Shown piece by piece: positions 1 through 5,425 of a stretch of DNA of 16,261 nucleotides. How positions within the stretch are numbered: the stretch's first letter is position 1; the number at the start of each line of letters is the position of its first letter. This stretch comes from Methylophaga sp. (lineage in GTDB: Bacteria > Pseudomonadota > Gammaproteobacteria > Nitrosococcales > Methylophagaceae). The stretch spans positions 1 through 16,261 of the forward strand of contig WTAY01000059.1 in assembly GCA_013139345.1 (NCBI GenBank), given 5' to 3'. The notes beneath the pieces were generated by a model. It worked only from the letters and a program-made list of their open reading frames with translations. It had not been told where the DNA came from and ran no database searches. A program made the position numbers and the translations under genes.

Positions 1-195
1 ATCGTATTAGAAAATGTGAAAACATGGCAAATACGATTTTTATCTGAAAAGCAATGGCTAGCATCATGGCCACCTGAAACGGAAGATTCAGAAACTGCTC
101 TTCCGAGTGCGTTTGAAATAAAATTGACGGTGGAAGGTGAGCGCGAATTTCGTTGGTTGTTTTCTGTTTTCAATGACGTTGAGCCTAAGCTGTAA
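1..195 (+). CDS. gspJ: GspJ, type II secretion minor pseudopilin (C-terminal fragment)
   Basis: This is the 3' end of a gene whose start lies outside the window; the frame is open from base 1 to the TAA at 193-195 (64 residues). The segment IRFLSEKQWLASWPP followed by an acidic stretch, LPSAFEIKLTVEGE and a terminal RWLFSVF block resembles the C-terminus of GspJ, where a tryptophan-rich strand precedes a 'LP.A.E..L' strand. GspJ is a minor pseudopilin that joins GspI and GspK at the tip of the periplasmic pseudopilus. Its stop codon overlaps the next start (TAATG), and the next gene is gspK, as expected in gsp operons. The call rests on the fragment's style and its position immediately before gspK. 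Confidence 0.82.
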   Translation: MVLENVKTWQIRFLSEKQWLASWPPETEDSETALPSAFEIKLTVEGEREFRWLFSVFNDVEPKL

Positions 196-1187
196 TGGCT
201 GTGATAAAAAATCAGAATAATCAGCAAAAAGGCGTGGCTTTAGTTGTCGTCTTGCTCGTTGTTGCACTAGTGTCGATTATTGCAACCGATCTCACAGGAC
301 GCTTGCAACGAGAGATTAGGCGGAGCGCAAATATTTTTGATCATCAGCAAGCTCAATATTATGCTTTGGGTGCTGAGAAGTTTGCTATTGCAATCATACA
401 AGACGATCTTAAAGATAGCCCTGATCGTGATGATTTAGATCAAGCATGGGCGACAAAAGGCTTGTATTTTCCTGTGGAGGGGGGCGATTTAACAGGGGTG
501 ATTACAGATGTTAATCGGTGTTTTAACCTTAATAGTTTGGTGGCGAAACAGGATGATGACTTTTATATTGCTGATAAAGAGTCGGTGGCCTATCAATCAT
601 ACCAGCGATTATTAGACTTATTAGGCTTCTCTACTGGTTTAGTTGAGCCATTAGTAGATTGGTTGGATAGTGATAGTCAGCCTATCGGCATGGATGGAGC
701 TGAGGATAGGGAATATGAAATACTCTCGCCTGCCTATCGAGCTGCGAATAATTTAATCGTTGATGTGAGTGAGTTGCGATTAGTGCAAGGCTATAGTGAT
801 GACATTGTGAAAAAGTTAAGTCCTTATGTGTGTGCATTGCCTGAAGATGGCTATTTTCAACTGAATATAAATACCATTGATGTTGATAAGCCAGAGTTAC
901 TTTCTATGTTAATTAAAGACTTATCGGTACAAAGTGCGGCAACACTATTAGCTGAACGTGCTCAATCAGGTTATGATGACTTGGCTTCATTTTGGCAATT
1001 AAGCGCGTTGGCGGGAATAGAGATTGAAGGCAAGGTAAAATCAGTGATTCAACTTAATTCTGATTATTATCAGTTACAAGCAAAAGCAAGAATAGGGCGA
1101 GGACATGAAGGTCTAACCACCTTGTTCAAACAAGTGGATAAAGAAAAAGTAAATATTATTTGGCGACGTTTTGGGACACTAGAGTGA
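195..1187 (+). CDS. gspK: GspK, type II secretion minor pseudopilin
   Basis: A 330-residue protein, the usual GspK length. The N-terminus is a class III prepilin signal: a short polar leader ending QQKG (residues 10-13), then a hydrophobic helix VALVVVLLVVALVSIIA. Cleavage by prepilin peptidase is expected after Gly13. Position +5 of the mature protein is Val instead of the Glu found in most pseudopilins, which is typical of GspK. The segment around VNRCFNLNSL and the later YVCALPEDGYFQLNINT match the large periplasmic head domain that caps the pseudopilus with GspI and GspJ. The ATG overlaps the gspJ stop, and the gene ends in a GTGA overlap with gspL, so it should be translationally coupled on both sides. 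Confidence 0.94.
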   Translation: MAVIKNQNNQQKGVALVVVLLVVALVSIIATDLTGRLQREIRRSANIFDHQQAQYYALGAEKFAIAIIQDDLKDSPDRDDLDQAWATKGLYFPVEGGDLTGVITDVNRCFNLNSLVAKQDDDFYIADKESVAYQSYQRLLDLLGFSTGLVEPLVDWLDSDSQPIGMDGAEDREYEILSPAYRAANNLIVDVSELRLVQGYSDDIVKKLSPYVCALPEDGYFQLNINTIDVDKPELLSMLIKDLSVQSAATLLAERAQSGYDDLASFWQLSALAGIEIEGKVKSVIQLNSDYYQLQAKARIGRGHEGLTTLFKQVDKEKVNIIWRRFGTLE

Positions 1188-2374
1188 CAGATACAATAGT
1201 AATTAATTTTATTGATGCTGAATTGCCAATACATTGGGCAAAGTTTGGCGAGGGCGTTCAACAAGAAGTAGGTGTTTCTGCTTCATTAGATGAACTGGCC
1301 GAACATGCACAGCAGCACCAGTTAATTGCTTGGGTGCCGAGTGATAAAGTAAGCTTTACAACGGCAAGCATACCCTCAGGGCAGCAGAGACATGTTGATA
1401 AGGTTTTGCCTAGTATCTTAGAAGATGATCTGGCAACTGACATTGATCAACTTCATTTTGTGACAGGGGCTATTGCTAATGATGAGCAACTCAATGTTGC
1501 CATTATTGAACGTGAACAAATGGTCGATTGGTTAGAACAGTTTAATAATGCAGGAATAAAACCTCATGCATTATTACCAAATAGCTTGGCAATACCTTTG
1601 CATGATGAACAGTGGAGCTTATATGTTGATGGTGATCTGAGCCAATTAAGAACTTCACCTCAAATTGGCCACCTATTTGATACTCAAAATATTGCGACTG
1701 TATTTCAACTATTGTCTGCTGATAGTAATGCATCACTGTCTGTTTATGCGCCAGAGAATCAACAAAGCAGATTAAATATACCGTTACAACTTGAATGGCG
1801 CGGACAAACTATTGATAAATTAGCACTCATGCCGGATAAAGCGGTGATGCAAATGAGCTTGCTACAAGGTGACTTCAAACCACAAAGTAATGTACAAAAA
1901 TACTGGAAGCAGTGGAAAGCTGTCGCTATTTTAGCTGTCGTGGCTTTAGGTTTACAGTTAGCAACGGTTGGCATCGAAACGTGGCAGTTAAACCAACAAG
2001 TGAAACATACAAAAGTTGAGATTGAGAAGGTATTTCACAAGACATTCCCTGATGAAAAACGCTTGGTTAATGCAAAGGCTCAAACAATACAGCGCTTGGC
2101 TCGGTTGGAGTCTCAACAGGATCGAATGGGGTATTTAATGCTTTTACAGCAACTTTCTCCCGCCTTAAAGACTTCAAGCAATGTTAGTTTGAGCCGCATT
2201 AATTTTGAACGCCGATTAGGGACGATTAACCTAGATGTTAAAGCACAAGATTATGCACAATTAGAACAGTTGAAAGTTGCTATTAATAAGCTGGGAATGA
2301 ATGCTGAATTAGGTTCTGTATCCGGTAATAAAGGTGCGTATACAGCAAGACTTATGATTAGGGGAACACGATGA
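1184..2374 (+). CDS. gspL: GspL, type II secretion inner-membrane platform protein
   Basis: About 396 residues from a GTG at 1184-1186, which overlaps the gspK TGA (GTGA). An upstream in-frame TTG at 1160 would lengthen the protein by 8 residues, but I prefer the coupled GTG. The N-terminal two thirds is a soluble cytoplasmic region (actin-like fold in known GspL) that contacts the GspE ATPase. A single membrane span follows at about residues 243-267 (VAILAVVALGLQLATVGI), then a periplasmic ferredoxin-like region ending LMIRGTR. Low-complexity Gln-rich surface segments are present. The gene is followed by gspM with an ATGA overlap. GspL and GspM form the platform that links the cytoplasmic ATPase to the pseudopilus base. 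Confidence 0.92.
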   Translation: MTDTIVINFIDAELPIHWAKFGEGVQQEVGVSASLDELAEHAQQHQLIAWVPSDKVSFTTASIPSGQQRHVDKVLPSILEDDLATDIDQLHFVTGAIANDEQLNVAIIEREQMVDWLEQFNNAGIKPHALLPNSLAIPLHDEQWSLYVDGDLSQLRTSPQIGHLFDTQNIATVFQLLSADSNASLSVYAPENQQSRLNIPLQLEWRGQTIDKLALMPDKAVMQMSLLQGDFKPQSNVQKYWKQWKAVAILAVVALGLQLATVGIETWQLNQQVKHTKVEIEKVFHKTFPDEKRLVNAKAQTIQRLARLESQQDRMGYLMLLQQLSPALKTSSNVSLSRINFERRLGTINLDVKAQDYAQLEQLKVAINKLGMNAELGSVSGNKGAYTARLMIRGTR

Positions 2375-2853
2375 TCGCATTGCAGCAATGGTGGCAGTCA
2401 CTGGTTAAAAGAGAGCAAATAGTTGTGGCCATATTAACTATCATTGTTGTGCTTCTGACTTTTCAATCATTGGTTTGGCAACCTTTATATCAAGGGAGAG
2501 ATAACGCAAGAAACTCCGTTGATAAGCAAGCACAATTATTAAGCTGGATGAACCAACAGGCCGTTGTCGCAAAACAGTTAAAAGCCAGTTCATCTCAAGT
2601 AAATAGATCGTCACAATCTATTTCACAGCGAATTAATGCAGCTGCAAAACGCACTAAAATTGAAATTAACCGCTTTCAAACATCAGGTGAGAACAAGGTG
2701 CAAGTGTGGTTAGATAATGCTGATTTTTCTAAATCATTATTATGGCTCGAAGCGTTACAGAAAAAGCAGGGTGTCGTGGTTGATAGCATTACAGTCAGTG
2801 AAACAAATAAAGTAGGGTCGGTGGCAATTAGAGCCACGTTATCAACAAATTAA
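2371..2853 (+). CDS. gspM: GspM, type II secretion inner-membrane platform protein
   Basis: A 160-residue protein starting in an ATGA overlap with the gspL stop. It has a short cytoplasmic N-terminus (WWQSLVKREQ), one transmembrane helix at about residues 18-36 (IVVAILTIIVVLLTFQSLV), and a periplasmic domain with a coiled, Gln/Ser-rich stretch before the C-terminal ferredoxin-like region (WLEALQKKQGVVVDSITV). Size, topology and order J-K-L-M all fit GspM, which pairs with GspL and recruits GspC and GspF. Normally gspN follows directly. Here the next 1.67 kb holds repeats and an insertion sequence before gspN at 4531. Confidence 0.92.
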   Translation: MIALQQWWQSLVKREQIVVAILTIIVVLLTFQSLVWQPLYQGRDNARNSVDKQAQLLSWMNQQAVVAKQLKASSSQVNRSSQSISQRINAAAKRTKIEINRFQTSGENKVQVWLDNADFSKSLLWLEALQKKQGVVVDSITVSETNKVGSVAIRATLSTN

Positions 2854-2892
2854 TAGTGATTGGTTGTTGATTGTAAATGGGCCATTCTAAGT

Positions 2893-2914
2893 CGTAATCA
2901 TTCAAGGTGCAGAT
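2893..2914 (+). repeat. 22-base dispersed repeat, copy 1
   Basis: This stretch (beginning CGTAATCATTCAAG and ending GCAGAT) matches 14119-14140 at 21 of 22 positions; the only difference is G versus A at the 15th base. Both copies lie in intergenic DNA near copies of a larger palindromic repeat. It may be part of a genome-wide intergenic repeat family; only two copies are visible here. Confidence 0.75.
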
Positions 2915-3005
2915 ATTCAGGGCGAAAATAGGAAGTCAGAGCAAGGCATTGGTTGATGTTCTTGTGCTGATACATTCTGATTTTAGCCTTATTAGGACTA
3001 TCACC

Positions 3006-3115
3006 CTCATCCCAACCTTCTCCCTCAAGGGAGAAGGAGCTAAAGTCTTAACTTCCTTAAGGAGTATGGGCTAAGTTCTTAACTCCCTCTCCTGTTGGAG
3101 AGGGCTGGGGTGAGG
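3006..3115 (+). repeat. Compound inverted repeat (nested hairpins), MITE/REP-like
   Basis: The outer arms 3006-3023 and 3097-3114 are complementary except for about four positions. Inside the left part is a perfect 10-bp hairpin, CCTTCTCCCT at 3016-3025 with AGGGAGAAGG at 3028-3037 and a 2-base loop. The right part has CTCTCC/GGAGAG around 3086-3102. The middle contains two imperfect direct copies of a CTAAGTTCTTAACT-like unit (about 3040-3054 and 3071-3084). C-rich outer arms of this kind are common among proteobacterial intergenic repeats. No coding capacity is seen. Confidence 0.75.
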
Positions 3116-3133
3116 AGTTAAAATTAAGAATGC

Positions 3134-3147
3134 TTTTATCTTGTCAT
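3134..3147 (+). repeat. Palindromic repeat copy A, left fragment (interrupted by IS)
   Basis: Bases 3134-3149 (TTTTATCTTGTCATCC) match 14143-14158 (TTTTATTTCGTCATCC) at 14 of 16 positions. In the second copy this sequence continues directly into CAGCATGCTT. Here that continuation is found only at 4357 onwards, after the insertion sequence. This is therefore the left half of a split repeat. The shared TCATCC (3144-3149 and 4351-4356) makes the exact junction ambiguous by a few bases. Confidence 0.75.
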
Positions 3148-3149
3148 CC

Positions 3150-3155
3150 TATGCT
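3150..3155 (+). promoter_or_regulatory. -10 half of circle-junction promoter (TATGCT)
   Basis: TATGCT lies 3 bases inside the left end. If the element ends are joined in a circle, this hexamer falls exactly 17 bases after TTGACT (4334-4339) in the right end, which gives a good sigma-70 promoter reading into the leader RNA. In the inserted state the two halves are 1.2 kb apart. Formation of a promoter at the joined ends is known for IS110-type elements. Confidence 0.6.
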
Positions 3156-3161
3156 TGTTGT

Positions 3162-3335
3162 CGTTAGGTTTCTAATTAATAATCCTAGCACAAAGGCAGG
3201 ACACACTATCAATAGTCATGCGTAGTTAGATACCGTCTGGGATGTAAGTACCTGCCTTTATTTACGAGAGAAAAGCTGAACAGTTCGAGAGGTATTCTAA
3301 CCTGCATTTAGGATTGCGAGCTAAGATCTCAATAT
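3162..3335 (+). ncRNA. Candidate bridge RNA of the IS110 element
   Basis: The leader folds plausibly into three parts. First, a 5' hairpin with TTAGG at 3164-3168 and CCTAG at 3184-3188. Second, a loop closed by the perfect 9-bp stem 3192-3200/3251-3259. Third, a loop spanning about 3270-3320 with an inner AGGT/ACCT hairpin near 3290-3303. The first loop has GTCAT at 3215-3219, identical to the left target 3143-3147, and CTGGGATG at 3237-3244, complementary to CATCCCAG at 4352-4359. The second has ACAGTTC at 3280-3286, identical to the right end 4346-4352, and TAGGAT at 3309-3314, complementary to ATCCTA at 3146-3151. This order (target guides, then donor guides) is that of published IS110 bridge RNAs. 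The ends are estimates. Confidence 0.65.
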
Positions 3336-3352
3336 TAAATAAGAGGCTTCAG

Positions 3353-4324
3353 ATGAAAAAATTTGTCGGTATTGATATTTCCAAAAAAACATTTGATATT
3401 TATTTTGAGCAAGAAGGTAACGGCTCCCATGTTAAATTAAATCAAACAGCAGAGGATTATAAAATCTTACTTCATTTGATTGACCATGACGCCATTTGTG
3501 TCATGGAAGCAACAGGAAATTATCACTTAAAATTAGCAGACTACCTTCACCAATCCGGTATAAAAGTAGTCGCTGAAAATCCGTTGAAAATAAAACGATT
3601 TTCGCAAATGAGTTTACAAAGAACCAAAGCAGATAAAGCGGATGCCAAGCTAATTCATGAATATGGCCGGTTGATTTTATCATCGACAGGGCCTCACTTT
3701 TGGCAGCCTGATGTAGCAGAAATAGGTCATTTAAAACAATATGATACCGTTCGACATCAACTTATAAAGCAACGAACAGCCTTAAATAATAGTGAAGAGG
3801 CTTTAACCGCTTTAACGAACCTAAATGAAGAAGTGACGAGCGTCTTACAGGATATGGTTCCTGCCATAGAGAAAGCAATAAAACAGCTTGATAAAGGCAT
3901 GCTCAAGCTAGTTAAAGCACATCATGCAGAAACATTTGAGTTGGTGACCAGTGTACCGGGAGTGGGTGCCAAAACAGCCACTATGATGATTTGTTTAACC
4001 GATGGTTTTAAAAAATTCACGCCTGCGCATGTAAAACAATTTATCAGTTACATCGGGATGAGCCCACGAACATTTGAGTCAGGAACCAGTGTTAAAGGGC
4101 GCTCTCATATCAGTAAAGTAGGTAATAGTCGACTTCGCTCAATGTTGTATATGTGCAGTTGGACAGCCAAAAGAAGCAATCAACAGTGCGCGGCATTATA
4201 TGAACGATTACATGAAAAAGGAAAGCCTGAAAAAGTGATTAAAGTAGCCATATCCCATAAGCTAATTCGCCAAATTTTTGGGGTAATTAAAACAGGAATT
4301 CCTTTTTCAAATGAATTCGCTTGA
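3353..4324 (+). CDS. IS110-family transposase (bridge-RNA-guided DEDD recombinase)
   Basis: A 323-residue protein from the ATG at 3353, preceded by AAGAGG at 3341-3346; the frame is open 13 codons further up, but that part is leader RNA. The N-terminal RuvC-like domain shows the DEDD tetrad: Asp8 (GIDISKK), Glu52 (MEATGNY), Asp94 and Asp97 (KADKADAKL). A coiled middle region follows. The C-terminal Tnp domain begins VTSVPGVGAKTA (about 198-209) and contains SPRTFESGTS (237-246), where Ser243 is the likely catalytic serine, and GRSHISKVGNSRLRSMLY (249-266). IS110 enzymes exchange strands at a short core dinucleotide under guidance of an RNA from the element's own end. No frameshift or missing catalytic residue is seen. 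Confidence 0.95.
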   Translation: MKKFVGIDISKKTFDIYFEQEGNGSHVKLNQTAEDYKILLHLIDHDAICVMEATGNYHLKLADYLHQSGIKVVAENPLKIKRFSQMSLQRTKADKADAKLIHEYGRLILSSTGPHFWQPDVAEIGHLKQYDTVRHQLIKQRTALNNSEEALTALTNLNEEVTSVLQDMVPAIEKAIKQLDKGMLKLVKAHHAETFELVTSVPGVGAKTATMMICLTDGFKKFTPAHVKQFISYIGMSPRTFESGTSVKGRSHISKVGNSRLRSMLYMCSWTAKRSNQQCAALYERLHEKGKPEKVIKVAISHKLIRQIFGVIKTGIPFSNEFA

Positions 4325-4333
4325 TGTAAATGC

Positions 4334-4339
4334 TTGACT
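4334..4339 (+). promoter_or_regulatory. -35 half of circle-junction promoter (TTGACT)
   Basis: TTGACT sits just after the transposase stop. Counting through the right end (4340-4354) and the first two bases of the left end (3148-3149) gives a 17-base spacer to TATGCT. In the inserted element it faces the flanking repeat, where no matching -10 is obvious, although outward transcription toward gspN cannot be excluded. Confidence 0.55.
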
Positions 4340-4352
4340 TGAAGCACAGTTC

Positions 4353-4412
4353 ATCCCAGCATGCTTATAGCTGGGATCTGCTTAATACAATAGATTCTCG
4401 AGAATGACAGGG
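4353..4412 (+). repeat. Palindromic repeat copy A, right part
   Basis: This matches 14155-14226 apart from a few substitutions and one 13-base gap. It contains ATCCCAGC (4353-4360) and GCTGGGAT (4370-4377), a perfect 8-bp inverted repeat with a 9-base loop, then a conserved ACAATAGATTCTCG block and AGAATGACAG. At 4393-4404 the sequence is the self-complementary ATTCTCGAGAAT; in copy B the same arms are held apart by a loop. The left portion of this repeat lies at 3134-3147, across the IS. Confidence 0.8.
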
Positions 4413-4422
4413 ATCTGTTGTG

Positions 4423-4437
4423 GCTACTTCAAGTAGC
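4423..4437. repeat. Small hairpin between the IS and gspN
   Basis: GCTACTT and AAGTAGC form a perfect inverted repeat (7-base arms around one C, or 6-bp with a 3-base loop). No T-run follows, so it is not a typical intrinsic terminator. A second weaker dyad (CCAC/GTGG) lies near 4464-4479. The stretch 4413-4530 has no gene; it presumably contains the new leader for gspN. Confidence 0.5.
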
Positions 4438-4530
4438 TTGGTTTGCAATAAAACTCTGTTTTCTCCACGTCTCTGTGGTGAGGTTTTCAGAAATGATAGT
4501 TATAAGAATTTCAAATAAATAGTGAGAAGC

Positions 4531-5283
4531 ATGTTTAAAAAAAGAGCGCCCCTAATCATATTTTCAGTAATCATATTTATAATATGTTTATTTTTAACAA
4601 TGCCTGCTCAACAAGCAAATAAATGGGGGCTTTATTCTCAAGATATTAAATTAAAGGGCATGAGTGGACGCTATTTGTTAGGTCAAGCTCGCCAAGTTGT
4701 CGTGAATAAATTCGTTATCAATAATGTGAGCTGGGACTGGCAAGAGCATTCATTGCTTTTCGGGAAGCTGGCTTTAATGTGGAAAGTTAATGATACGAAT
4801 ATTCAAGGTCAAGGTCTAGCTGCTCAAAGTGCATTCGGCGACACTTCTATTTCAGATGCAAATTTGACTCTAAATACTGAAGTACTAAACCGTTATTTGC
4901 CGAAGGGCAATAAGTTGGCAGGAAATATTGATATAAAAATTGATTCAGTATCGTTTAACCAGCAGTTAGATAGGATTTCTGCTAAAGCAAAAGTCAATGA
5001 CTTAACTATCAATACAAAATTAGGGATATTCAAAATCGAGCACGTTAGTCTTGAAGCTAGTGGAAGTTATTCTGATGGGTTTGATCTAAGAATAATAGAT
5101 TTTACAAATGAAAACCTAGTCAATGTTGTAGTTGAAATAAATAAAGAAAAAGTGATTCTATCTGGAAGTGTAAGTTCGCAATCTGACTTAGCTAAACAGC
5201 TAAAAGGCGTGCTTCCATTTGTTGCAAAAAAACAGGGGAATAATTGGCAGTTATCATGGAAGGGGCTTTTGCCAAATTTCTGA
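4531..5283 (+). CDS. gspN: GspN, type II secretion system protein N
   Basis: About 250 residues from the ATG at 4531. A GTG at 4522 would add three residues, but the ATG has a GAGAAG sequence just upstream and is the better choice. The N-terminus is a single membrane anchor or signal segment (PLIIFSVIIFIICLFLTMPA) followed by a periplasmic domain. Motifs typical of the T2SSN family are present: KLKGMSGRYLLGQARQVVV followed by NNVSWDWQEHSLLFGKLAL, and GNNWQLSWKGLL near the C-terminus. The role of GspN is not well defined, and many secretion systems lack it. It normally follows gspM directly. Here it is separated by repeats and an IS, so its transcription may now depend on read-through or a local promoter. 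Confidence 0.88.
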   Translation: MFKKRAPLIIFSVIIFIICLFLTMPAQQANKWGLYSQDIKLKGMSGRYLLGQARQVVVNKFVINNVSWDWQEHSLLFGKLALMWKVNDTNIQGQGLAAQSAFGDTSISDANLTLNTEVLNRYLPKGNKLAGNIDIKIDSVSFNQQLDRISAKAKVNDLTINTKLGIFKIEHVSLEASGSYSDGFDLRIIDFTNENLVNVVVEINKEKVILSGSVSSQSDLAKQLKGVLPFVAKKQGNNWQLSWKGLLPNF

Positions 5284-5411
5284 GAAAATTGTAACTGTAA
5301 AAATGTAGAACACGTAATAAAACCATAATTGTTTAGAATATTGCATGTTTGATTGTAATAAATTGAAGTAAGTCTGATTGTTTTTTATCATAGCTGTAAA
5401 TTGAAGCATGA

Positions 5412-5417
5412 TATGAT
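5412..5417 (+). promoter_or_regulatory. Possible -10 element upstream of pcnB
   Basis: TATGAT lies 8 bases before the pcnB ATG in an AT-rich 142-base gap after gspN. No good -35 is visible at 16-18 bases upstream, and there is no Shine-Dalgarno before the ATG. If this promoter is real, the transcript would be almost leaderless. Confidence 0.3.
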
Positions 5418-5425
5418 ACGCAGCA

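Larger units (their letters stand above)
2854..3147. other. Gene-free interval with dispersed repeats, left of the IS
   Basis: I see no credible gene here. The interval contains a 22-base repeat at 2893-2914 that recurs at 14119-14140, a compound inverted repeat at 3006-3115, and at 3134-3147 the left half of the palindromic repeat into which the IS110 element appears to have inserted. No clear terminator for the gsp operon is visible immediately after gspM. Confidence 0.7.
3148..4354 (+). mobile_element. IS110-family insertion sequence, complete, about 1.2 kb
   Basis: The element carries one DEDD/serine transposase (3353-4324), a non-coding left end of about 205 bases and a short right end of about 30 bases. 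It has no terminal inverted repeats, as is usual for IS110. The boundaries come from comparing the interrupted repeat (3134-3147 plus 4353-4412) with the intact copy at 14143-14227. TCATCC is present at both junctions (3144-3149, 4351-4356); I place the shared core AT at 3146-3147/4353-4354 because both predicted target guides in the leader RNA end on AT. The left position of the non-coding region favours the IS110 subgroup over IS1111. Its transposase reading frame is intact, so it could be active. Confidence 0.8.

Noticed and set aside
3006..3115. CRISPR-like or intrinsic terminator reading of the inverted repeats after gspM
   Set aside because: There are no regularly spaced repeats with unique spacers, and no T-run follows the hairpins.
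3314..3352. Upstream extension of the transposase frame (13 extra codons)
   Set aside because: The ATG at 3353 has a good ribosome site and starts the conserved KKFVGIDIS segment; the extension lies in the predicted leader RNA.
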